In this document: positions 1-5,768 of the stretch, piece after piece | Layout: every line of letters begins with the position of its first letter | How positions within the stretch are numbered: the stretch's first letter is position 1 | Origin: Rhodospirillaceae bacterium | Lineage (GTDB): Bacteria > Pseudomonadota > Alphaproteobacteria > Rhodospirillales_A > Casp-alpha2 | Assembly (NCBI GenBank): GCA_003488105.1 | Contig: DNMS01000173.1 | Span: forward strand, 1,051-7,977 | Direction: 5' to 3' | Length of the DNA: 6,927 bases | Position numbers and translations under genes: made by a program | The notes under the pieces: model-generated | Told to the model about the DNA's origin: nothing | The model's input: only the letters and a program-made list of their open reading frames with translations | Databases searched by the model: none

Positions 1-193
1 GCCGGTGTCGTTGGCCGACGACCTGCGTGCCGCGATGACGCAAGAAGACATGCGCAAGATCGACGCTTGGACCGCGCGGTACCGCATCGTCCATGTCGAC
101 TTTCCGACGGACCCGTTCGATCCTTTCTTCAACATCAACAAGCCGGAGAACCTGGCCGAGGCCGAGACCCTGTTCGCGGAGGCCGCACAATGA
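1..193 (+). CDS. mobA: Molybdenum cofactor guanylyltransferase MobA, C-terminal fragment
   Basis: This is the last 63 or so codons of a gene that begins before the window. The reading frame starts at base 2 and ends at a TGA at 191-193. MobA transfers GMP from GTP to molybdopterin-bound molybdenum in the cytoplasm, making the guanine dinucleotide cofactor used by DMSO-reductase-family enzymes such as formate dehydrogenase. The recognisable part is the ending: a hydrophobic stretch (YRIVHVDFP) followed by DPFFNINKPENLAEAE. This matches the usual MobA C-terminal pattern of an F-x-N-x-N-T/K-P-E-D/N-L motif. A GTG at base 5 could be read as a start, but 62 residues would be only the tail of a family of about 200, so truncation by the window edge is far more likely. 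Its stop overlaps the next start (ATGA). Other nucleotidyltransferases can share this tail, but the FDH context favours MobA. Confidence 0.72.
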   Translation, partial: PVSLADDLRAAMTQEDMRKIDAWTARYRIVHVDFPTDPFDPFFNINKPENLAEAETLFAEAAQ

Positions 194-717
194 GCCGCCG
201 CCAAACGGCCATGCTCGGCGTCATCATCGAACGCCGGGCAATCGACAACCCGTGGCAGGATTACACCTTCCACCCGGTCGCGGTGGTGCCCGGCCTTTCC
301 CCCCTGGACGAAGGGGAAGGCTGGCGCCTGATTCGCGAAGGCGAGGGCTGGACTCATTTCCACGCCGCAACCCTGGAGCTGGAACTGTTTGCCGGTGAAA
401 CCGGGGGGTACAAGGCAAACCTCAGCAACTTCCAGCCTCACATCTACGTCGTGCTGGCGCCCGGCGAAGAGGCCGAGGACGAGGAGGTCGTGCCCAAACT
501 GGTCACGGCCTGTCCCTACGAAGCGGAAAGCTACACGGAAGATTCGGAAATGATCGTCGAGGGCGTGCCCATGCCCGACGAACTGGCCGCCTGGATCGGC
601 ACTTTCGTCGAGACCTTCCATGTCGAAGAAGAATTCGTCAAACGCAAACGGAACAAGGCCTACGATCCGCGCAAGGGCGATATGCGCCCGCGGCCTCTGG
701 TGGAGACGGATGAATGA
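190..717 (+). CDS. DUF3305 family protein, FDH-locus associated
   Basis: This is a soluble 175-residue protein with no signal peptide or membrane segment. The ATG at 190 overlaps the mobA stop (ATGA). The open frame continues upstream to 67 but reads through mobA in another frame and is not needed. Features that match my recollection of DUF3305 are an N-terminal LGVIIERR, then NPWQDYTFHPVAVVPG, a WTHFHAATLELELF segment, YKANLSNFQPHIYVVL, a CPYEAESY motif, and a C-terminal MPDELAAWIGTFVETFHVEEEFVKRKR. The biochemical role is unknown. The family is known mainly from alphaproteobacterial formate dehydrogenase loci, usually beside DUF3306, as here. Position between mobA and the DUF3306 gene suggests a part in cofactor insertion or FDH maturation, but that is inference from neighbours. 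Family assignment is fairly sure; function is open. Confidence 0.85.
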   Translation: MSRRQTAMLGVIIERRAIDNPWQDYTFHPVAVVPGLSPLDEGEGWRLIREGEGWTHFHAATLELELFAGETGGYKANLSNFQPHIYVVLAPGEEAEDEEVVPKLVTACPYEAESYTEDSEMIVEGVPMPDELAAWIGTFVETFHVEEEFVKRKRNKAYDPRKGDMRPRPLVETDE

Positions 718-1526
718 GCGCCGACGACGAAAATCCCCTGAGCCGTTGGGCCCGCCTGAAGCGCAAGAGCGCCAAGGGGGAGGCCGTAGAGGAGGCCCCC
801 GTCCAGGTCGCCCGCCGGGGTGCCGCCGGGCCGGTTGCCGGGCTGCCAGAGGCCGAAGCACCGGAAACCGCCCTGGCGACGGCACCTGACGGTGCGGCGG
901 CCGATGACGACGACGTTCGCGAATTGACCGCCGAGGAAGCGGCCTATGTGGAGACCCTGCCGCCGCTCGATGAATTGAACCCGAACAGCGATTTCACCGG
1001 GTTCATGGACAAGCGGGTGCCGGATTTCCTGCGCCGCCAGGCGCTGCGCAAACTGTGGCTGAGCGATCCGGCCTTCAGTCTCATCGACGGCATGCACGAG
1101 TACGGCGAGGATTACTCGATGATGGCGCAACTGGCCGCGGGGGCGACCGCCTATCGCCCGAACGAGGGCGGTTATGCCTGGCGCGACAAGCCGAAGGACC
1201 CGGAAGCCGAAGAGGCGACGGAAAACGGGGCGGTGCCGACGGCGGAGAAACATGCCGAGACGCCAGAGGCGGAAGGCGGCGAAGGGGCATCCGCCGAGAA
1301 TGCGGACGACGACGGAGAAGAATCCATCTCCGACAAAGCCCGCCGGGTGCAGGACCGGGGTGGATCCAGCGTCCGTCTGCCGACCTATACGCCGAATCCC
1401 TACTACCAGTCCCCCGGACAGCGCCACCCGGCGCCTGAAGTTCTGCCGGAGCCAGCCAGGGCGCAGGTCTCTCAAACTGAGGGTGACGACGACGGTCTTG
1501 GCGATGGCGAGGACGATCTCGCCTGA
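714..1526 (+). CDS. DUF3306 family protein with long acidic tail
   Basis: The product has 270 residues, and its ATG at 714 overlaps the DUF3305 stop (ATGA). The family signature is visible in two blocks. One is an N-terminal basic segment LSRWARLKRKS (residues 9-19). The other is a core at about 82-135 containing LPPLDELNPNSDFTGFM, VPDFLRRQALRKLWLSDPAF and IDGMHEYGEDY. A linker rich in Ala, Glu and Asp separates them. The tail from about residue 150 to the end is strongly acidic and low in complexity, and is probably disordered; it includes an ADDDGEE run and ends GDGEDDLA. There is no signal peptide or membrane segment, so a cytoplasmic location is likely. The function is unknown. Constant pairing with DUF3305 beside FDH genes suggests the two act together in maturation (inference). 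A terminator follows, so this is the last gene of its unit. Confidence 0.85.
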   Translation: MSADDENPLSRWARLKRKSAKGEAVEEAPVQVARRGAAGPVAGLPEAEAPETALATAPDGAAADDDDVRELTAEEAAYVETLPPLDELNPNSDFTGFMDKRVPDFLRRQALRKLWLSDPAFSLIDGMHEYGEDYSMMAQLAAGATAYRPNEGGYAWRDKPKDPEAEEATENGAVPTAEKHAETPEAEGGEGASAENADDDGEESISDKARRVQDRGGSSVRLPTYTPNPYYQSPGQRHPAPEVLPEPARAQVSQTEGDDDGLGDGEDDLA

Positions 1527-1571
1527 CCTCCGCCATGGGGCTTTTTGAGGCCGCCGTTTCCGCCGTGAGAG

Positions 1572-1614
1572 ACTGTTAAGTCCATGAAAAAATTGGGGCT
1601 TAACGGTGGTTTTT
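1572..1614 (+). terminator. Rho-independent terminator after the DUF3306 gene
   Basis: A 12-bp stem pairs ACTGTTAAGTCC (1572-1583) with GGGCTTAACGGT (1596-1607). Ten pairs are Watson-Crick and two are G-U wobbles. The 12-base loop is A-rich. Two G residues and then five T residues (1610-1614) follow. The stem is less GC-rich than the surrounding sequence, which makes it stand out. It lies 45 bases after the DUF3306 stop and separates the mobA-DUF3305-DUF3306 unit from the torD-fdh unit. Read on the opposite strand there is no equally good T run after the stem. Confidence 0.78.
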
Positions 1615-1638
1615 CCGCATGGCGGAATTGGGGGTCCG

Positions 1639-1675
1639 TTGACTTGGCGGGCAAAAAGGCGTTCACTTGATACAT
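1639..1675 (+). promoter_or_regulatory. Candidate promoter for the torD-fdh unit
   Basis: A good -35 hexamer, TTGACT (1639-1644), is followed 17 bases later by a poor -10, TTCACT (1662-1667). A slightly later alternative is GATACA (1669-1674). The site lies after the terminator and about 150 bases before torD, where a promoter for the fdh genes is expected. The -10 is weak, so an activator may be needed. A TTGAT at 1667-1671 resembles half of an FNR/Anr box, but the partner half (ATCAA) is missing. I saw no good sigma-54 match. The call is tentative. Confidence 0.3.
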
Positions 1676-1682
1676 TGGCGGG
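1644..1682 (+). repeat. Pair of TTGGCGGG direct repeats, 31 bp apart
   Basis: TTGGCGGG occurs at 1644-1651 and again at 1675-1682, in each case followed within one base by five A residues (GGGCAAAAAGG and GGGAAAAAGAA). The 31-bp period is close to three turns of the DNA helix, so a protein bound to both copies would sit on the same face. The copies bracket the spacer and -10 region of the promoter candidate. An operator is possible; chance in GC-rich DNA is also possible. Confidence 0.4.
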
Positions 1683-1736
1683 AAAAAGAATCCGCGGCAG
1701 GCTGGTTTGGGGGCCTGCAGTGTAAAAATCCCCGCT
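1677..1736 (+). other. Possible folded RNA leader upstream of torD
   Basis: The clearest element is a hairpin, GCAGGC (1697-1702) pairing with GCCTGC (1713-1718), with a 10-base G/T-rich loop. It can be enclosed by a second helix, GGCGGG (1677-1682) with CCCGCT (1731-1736), whose outermost pair is a G-U wobble. If transcription starts near 1674 this would form the 5' end of the transcript. I do not recognise it as a known riboswitch, including the molybdenum cofactor one. The rest of the gap, 1737-1820, shows only the ribosome-binding sequences for torD. Confidence 0.25.
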
Positions 1737-1820
1737 CATGAGGCATCGGAATCCGCCGAATCAACAGGTGGAGCCGACGGAAGGAGAACAAGGATTATCC
1801 AAGTGGAGGCCAGTGCCACT

Positions 1821-2468
1821 ATGGGAAGCGACGCCAAGGGAGAACGGCAGCTTTCCGACCCTAAGAACAAGACCGACCAGACCGCCGTGCCTGAAGAGGA
1901 CATGCAGCGGGCCGGGATTTATGCGTTGTTGTCGCGGCTTCTTGCGAAGCCCATGGACAACGACACGATCGCCTTTGTGCGCGATCTGGCGGGTGATGAA
2001 AGCCCCCTGGGTCAAGCCGTCAATGCCTTGGCGACCATGGCCAAGCGCACGACCCAGGCGGTTTCCGAGGAAGAATTCACCGTTCTGTTCTACGGGTTCG
2101 GCTCTGGTGGCGAACTGGCGCCCTTCGGGTCGCAATACCTGACCGGGTTCGTCTATGAAAAGCCGCTCGCCGACCTGCGCCGCGACCTTGGGGAGCTGGG
2201 GATTGCGCGTGCCGACGGCGTTAGTGACCCGGAAGACCATATCGCCTTCGTCTGCGAAGTGATGCACGGGCTGATCACCGGCGCTTTTGGGCCGCCGGCG
2301 AGCCTGGAGCGTCAGCGCGTGTTCTTTGAAAAGCATCTGGCGCCCTGGGCCGGCCATTTCTTCGCCGACATGGAAAAAGCCAAGTCTGCGGTGCTGTATA
2401 TGCCCGTCGGCGCGATCGGCAAATTGTTCATGGAGATCGAACGCGACGCCTTTGGCTTCAGCCAGTAG
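1821..2468 (+). CDS. TorD/DmsD-type molybdoenzyme chaperone
   Basis: This is a cytoplasmic, mainly helical protein of 215 residues, a normal length for the TorD family. Family members bind the apo catalytic subunit and its twin-arginine signal until the molybdenum cofactor is inserted. Typical blocks are EEEFTVLFYGFGSGGELAPF followed by GSQYLTGFVYEKPLADLR (about 83-120), the hallmark DPEDHIAFVCEVM (136-148), and FFEKHLAPWAGHFFADM (168-184). The start is uncertain. The frame is open from 1707, but similarity begins later. ATG 1821 has GGAGG at 1805-1809, 11 bases upstream. GTG 1803 has AAGGA at 1790-1794, 8 bases upstream, and would add six residues. The first 25 residues or so are charged and look unstructured. 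It leads the fdh structural genes, so FdhA is its likely client (inference). A gap of 176 bases to the next gene holds a stem-loop and two palindromes. Confidence 0.87.
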   Translation: MGSDAKGERQLSDPKNKTDQTAVPEEDMQRAGIYALLSRLLAKPMDNDTIAFVRDLAGDESPLGQAVNALATMAKRTTQAVSEEEFTVLFYGFGSGGELAPFGSQYLTGFVYEKPLADLRRDLGELGIARADGVSDPEDHIAFVCEVMHGLITGAFGPPASLERQRVFFEKHLAPWAGHFFADMEKAKSAVLYMPVGAIGKLFMEIERDAFGFSQ

Positions 2469-2478
2469 GCGGCGCGGC

Positions 2479-2510
2479 CCGGTTGCCCCGGAAACGGATC
2501 GGGCGACCGG
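2479..2510 (+). other. Strong intercistronic stem-loop after the torD-type gene
   Basis: A 10-bp stem pairs CCGGTTGCCC (2479-2488) with GGGCGACCGG (2501-2510), with one internal T-G wobble and a 12-base loop. An alternative inner hairpin, CCG-GAAA-CGG (2488-2497), has a GNRA-type tetraloop. No T run follows closely (the first TTTT is 14 bases on), so this is not a classic intrinsic terminator. It could stabilise or partly attenuate the transcript. Confidence 0.5.
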
Positions 2511-2591
2511 AAGGGAAGACAGAGTTTTCGGAATTGCGGGGATCGGCCCAGGCCGCTTTCCGCCGTCAAAAGAAAGACCCGAAACGGGCGT

Positions 2592-2626
2592 TTGGTACCA
2601 AGCAAGTGGAAGTAACTGTGATCACA
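2592..2626 (+). promoter_or_regulatory. Two perfect 10-bp palindromes before the TAT gene
   Basis: TTGGTACCAA (2592-2601) and TGTGATCACA (2617-2626) are both exact inverted repeats, with centres 25 bp apart. The second contains the TGTGA and TCACA half-sites of CRP-type boxes but without the normal six-base gap, so it is not a standard CRP or FNR site. It ends six bases before the ribosome-binding sequence of the next gene. Operator function is only a possibility. Confidence 0.25.
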
Positions 2627-2644
2627 ATCTTTGAGGAGACTGCG

Positions 2645-2842
2645 ATGAGCGAACAAAAGCAAAAGCTCGGCCGCCGTGAATTCCTGAAGAAAGCAGCCGT
2701 CACTGGCGGCGCCGCGGGTGTTGCCGCGGTTGCGCTTTCCCAGGGGTCCGCGGAAGCAGCCGTGGTTTCCGATGGCCCGAAATCGTCGGGGTATCGTGAA
2801 ACCGAGCACGTCAAAACGTACTACGACCTCGCGAGGTTTTAG
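2645..2842 (+). CDS. FDH-region small twin-arginine protein
   Basis: The product is a 65-residue protein. It matches the short family annotated as 'formate dehydrogenase region TAT target', which is almost always encoded next to fdhA. The N-terminus carries a twin-arginine motif, GRREFLKKA (R10-R11), then an Ala/Gly-rich hydrophobic stretch (17-33) and a plausible cleavage region around SAEAA (35-39). Only about 26 residues would remain after cleavage, ending YRETEHVKTYYDLARF, the conserved tail of the family. ATG 2645 has a strong GAGGAG (2633-2638) six bases upstream. The frame is open from 2483, but nothing upstream looks coding. The role is unknown. Ideas include a small accessory peptide of the FDH complex or a helper in its export, both inference. 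fdhA starts 38 bases after its stop. Confidence 0.87.
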   Translation: MSEQKQKLGRREFLKKAAVTGGAAGVAAVALSQGSAEAAVVSDGPKSSGYRETEHVKTYYDLARF

Positions 2843-2880
2843 TCGGGTTCTAACCCATCAACATTGGGAGATAACTTAAA

Positions 2881-5751
2881 ATGCTCACCAAAAAGAGCGA
2901 CGGGGTGGCGATAGGCCCCCGTTTGAAGCAGGCACTGGCCGGGGTGGTCGGCGGGTCCATGGACCGCCGTACGTTCCTGAAGCGTTCAGGGATCACCGCC
3001 GGGGGCGCTGCGCTTCTTTCCGCTGCTCCGCTGGGCTTGGCTAAACAGGCCAAGGCGGCGACCGCGGCGGCGAAAGGCATGACGCAAGTCAAATCCGTTT
3101 GTACGCACTGTTCCGTCGGCTGCACCGTCATCGCGGAAGTCGATAACGGCGTGTGGGTCGGTCAGGAACCGGGCTTCGACAGCCCGCTGAACCTGGGCTC
3201 GCATTGCGCCAAGGGTGCGTCGGTCCGCGAACACGCCCACGGCGATCGTCGGTTGAAGTATCCGATGAAGCTCGAAGGCGGCAAGTGGAAGCGGCTTTCC
3301 TGGGACGCAGCCATCAACGAAATCGGCGACAAGATGCTCGACATCCGCAAGACGTCGGGCCCCGATTCCGTGTACTGGCTCGGTTCCGCCAAATTCAACA
3401 ACGAACAGTCCTACCTGTTCCGGAAGTTCTATGCCTTCTGGGGTTCGAACAACGGCGACCATCAGGCCCGTATCTGTCATTCGACCACGGTCGCGGGTGT
3501 TGCCAACACCTGGGGCTACGGCGCCATGACGAACTCCTACAACGATATGCATAATTCGAAATCGATGTTCTTCATCGGCTCCAACGCCGCTGAAGCACAT
3601 CCGGTCGCGATGCAGCATATCCTGAAGGCGAAAGAGCAGAACAACGCCGAACTCATCGTCTGCGACCCGCGCTTCTCGCGCACGGCCGCGCACGCCGATG
3701 AATACGTGCGGTTCCGCCCGGGCACGGACGTCGCCCTGATCTGGGGCATTCTGTACCACATCTTCGAAAACGGCTGGGAAGACAAGACCTACATCAAGCA
3801 GCGCGTTTACGGCATGGACGAAATCCGCGCCGAGGTGAAGAAGTGGGATCCGGCCGAAACCGAACGGGTCACGGGTGTTCCCGGCGCGCAGTTGAAGCGC
3901 GTTGCCCGCACGATGGCCAACAACCGTCCCGGCACCCTCGTGTGGTGCATGGGGTCGACTCAGCACCACAATGGTAACAACAACACGCGCGCCTACTGCG
4001 TGTTGCAGCTGGCCCTCGGCAACATCGGCAAGTCCGGCGGCGGCGCCAACATCTTCCGCGGCCACGACAACGTTCAGGGTGCGACCGACTTCTGCATCCT
4101 GTCGCACTCGCTGCCTGGCTATTACGGCCTGGCGACGGGTTCGTGGAAGCACTGGGCCCGCGTTTGGAAGGTCGATTACGACTATCTCCTCGGCCGCTTC
4201 GCCTCGAAGAAGCTGATGGAGTCCAAAGGCATCCCGGTGTCGCGCTGGATCGACGGCGTTCTTGAAGACAAGAAGAACATGGATCAGCCGGACAATCTCC
4301 GGGCCATGGTTCTCTGGGGTCACGCCGTGAACTCCCAGACGCGTCTTCCGGAAATGAAGAAGGCGATGGAAAAGCTGGATCTGATGGTCGTCATCGATCC
4401 GGTCCCGACCTTTGCTTCCGTCATCCCGGACCGCAAGGACGGTGTCTATGTCCTGCCGGCCTCGACGCAGTTCGAAACCTACGGTTCCGTGACCGCGTCC
4501 AACCGGTCCCTGCAGTGGCGTGAAAAGGTGGTCGATCCGGTCTTCGAATCGCTGCCCGATCAGACCATCATGTACAAGTTCGCCAAGAAGCTCGGCTTCG
4601 CGAAGGAGATGTTCAAGAACATCAAGGTCACGAACGACGAGCCTTCGATCGAGGACACCACCCGCGAATATAACGGGGGAATGTGGACCATCGGCTACAC
4701 CGGCCAGTCGCCGGAACGTATGCGGGCCCACATGGCGAACCAGGCGACCTTCGACAAGACGTCGCTGAAGGCCGTCGGTGGCCCCGTGGCCGGCGATTAC
4801 TATGGTCTGCCGTGGCCTTGCTGGGGCACGCCGGAACTGAAGCATCCGGGCACGCCGATCCTGTACGATCCGTCCAAGCCGGTCGCCGAAGGCGGCCTGA
4901 ATTTCCGCGCCCGTTTCGGCGTGGAACGCAACGGCGTCAGCCTCCTTGCCGAAGGGTCCTATTCCGTCGGCGCGGAAATCAAGGACGGTTATCCCGAGTT
5001 CTCGATGGCGATCCTCAAGAAGCTGGGTTGGGACAAGGACCTGACCGAAGCCGAACTGAAGGTCATCGAAGGGGTTGCCGGCGACAAGACCAACTGGAAG
5101 ACCGACCTTTCGGGCGGTATCCAGCGCGTCGCCATCAAGCACGGTTGTGCGCCCTTCGGGAACGCCAAGGCCCGTGCGATCGTCTGGACCTTCCCGGATC
5201 CGGTGCCGTTGCACCGCGAACCGCTCTATACGCCCCGGCGCGATCTTCTGCCCAAGTACGAAACGTACAAGGACACGAAGAACTACCGTCTGCCGACGGC
5301 TTATGAGTCGATCCAGAAGCAGGACCATTCCAAGAAGTTCCCGACCATCCTCACCTCCGGCCGTCTTGTTGAATACGAAGGCGGTGGTGAAGAAAGTCGC
5401 GCCAACAAGTGGTTGGCGGAACTTCAGCAGGACATGTTCTGCGAGGTCAATCCGGTCGATGCCAACAATGCCGGCATCAAGGACGGACAGCAGATGTGGG
5501 TGTACTCGCCGGAAGGCGGCAAGGTGAAGGTCAAGGCTCTCGTCACGGAACGCGTGGCGCCGGGTGTGGCCTTCATGCCGTTCCACTTCGGTGGTCACTG
5601 GCAGGGTCAAAGCCTGCGTCACAAGTATCCGGAAGGTGCCGATCCTTATGTGTTGGGCGAAGCGTCCAACATGTGCGGAACCTACGGTTACGACATCGTG
5701 ACTCACATGCAAGAGACCAAGGTCACCTTGTGCCGCATCGAAACGGCCTAG
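2881..5751 (+). CDS. fdhA: Formate dehydrogenase catalytic (alpha) subunit, cysteine type
   Basis: FdhA oxidises formate to CO2 at a bis-MGD molybdenum (or tungsten) centre; the signal places it in the periplasm. It has 956 residues, usual for the FdhABC type. The twin-arginine signal MDRRTFLKRSG (27-37) is preceded by a 26-residue n-region and followed by a hydrophobic stretch ending near AKQAKAA (54-60). A [4Fe-4S] cluster is ligated by C74, C77, C81 and C109, with the conserved Lys at 111. The active-site block ARICH puts Cys199 (TGT) where E. coli enzymes have selenocysteine, with His200 beside it. IFRGHDNVQGATD (391-403) holds the conserved Arg393. The dinucleotide-binding domain runs from about 820 (FPTILTSGR) to the end, including HFGGHWQG. 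ATG 2881 has GGGAG ten bases upstream; ATG 2959 would remove the n-region and lacks a good binding site. fdhB follows after 17 bases. Confidence 0.96.
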   Translation: MLTKKSDGVAIGPRLKQALAGVVGGSMDRRTFLKRSGITAGGAALLSAAPLGLAKQAKAATAAAKGMTQVKSVCTHCSVGCTVIAEVDNGVWVGQEPGFDSPLNLGSHCAKGASVREHAHGDRRLKYPMKLEGGKWKRLSWDAAINEIGDKMLDIRKTSGPDSVYWLGSAKFNNEQSYLFRKFYAFWGSNNGDHQARICHSTTVAGVANTWGYGAMTNSYNDMHNSKSMFFIGSNAAEAHPVAMQHILKAKEQNNAELIVCDPRFSRTAAHADEYVRFRPGTDVALIWGILYHIFENGWEDKTYIKQRVYGMDEIRAEVKKWDPAETERVTGVPGAQLKRVARTMANNRPGTLVWCMGSTQHHNGNNNTRAYCVLQLALGNIGKSGGGANIFRGHDNVQGATDFCILSHSLPGYYGLATGSWKHWARVWKVDYDYLLGRFASKKLMESKGIPVSRWIDGVLEDKKNMDQPDNLRAMVLWGHAVNSQTRLPEMKKAMEKLDLMVVIDPVPTFASVIPDRKDGVYVLPASTQFETYGSVTASNRSLQWREKVVDPVFESLPDQTIMYKFAKKLGFAKEMFKNIKVTNDEPSIEDTTREYNGGMWTIGYTGQSPERMRAHMANQATFDKTSLKAVGGPVAGDYYGLPWPCWGTPELKHPGTPILYDPSKPVAEGGLNFRARFGVERNGVSLLAEGSYSVGAEIKDGYPEFSMAILKKLGWDKDLTEAELKVIEGVAGDKTNWKTDLSGGIQRVAIKHGCAPFGNAKARAIVWTFPDPVPLHREPLYTPRRDLLPKYETYKDTKNYRLPTAYESIQKQDHSKKFPTILTSGRLVEYEGGGEESRANKWLAELQQDMFCEVNPVDANNAGIKDGQQMWVYSPEGGKVKVKALVTERVAPGVAFMPFHFGGHWQGQSLRHKYPEGADPYVLGEASNMCGTYGYDIVTHMQETKVTLCRIETA

Positions 5752-5768
5752 GTTAGGGAGACGCAACA

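Noticed and set aside
1..193. A complete 62-residue gene starting at GTG 5
   Set aside because: The sequence is the tail of a MobA-like protein and the frame is open to the window edge, so it is a truncated gene.
1543..1547. A TTTTT run just after the DUF3306 stop as a terminator
   Set aside because: Only a 3-bp hairpin (GCC-ATGG-GGC) precedes it; the stem at 1572-1607 is far better.
1644..1695. A sigma-54 promoter at the TTGGC repeats
   Set aside because: The GG and GC elements are not at the required -24/-12 spacing in either copy.
660..1739. A 359-codon minus-strand frame opposite the DUF3306 gene and the gap after it
   Set aside because: It is Arg/Gly-rich with no domain, runs across the terminator, and the plus strand has a family match.
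1707..1820. An N-terminal extension of the torD-type protein starting at 1707
   Set aside because: The extra residues have no family similarity, overlap the proposed leader, and lack a good binding site near 1707.
2617..2626. A CRP or FNR binding site at TGTGATCACA
   Set aside because: Both half-sites lack the required spacer, and the site sits almost on the ribosome-binding sequence.
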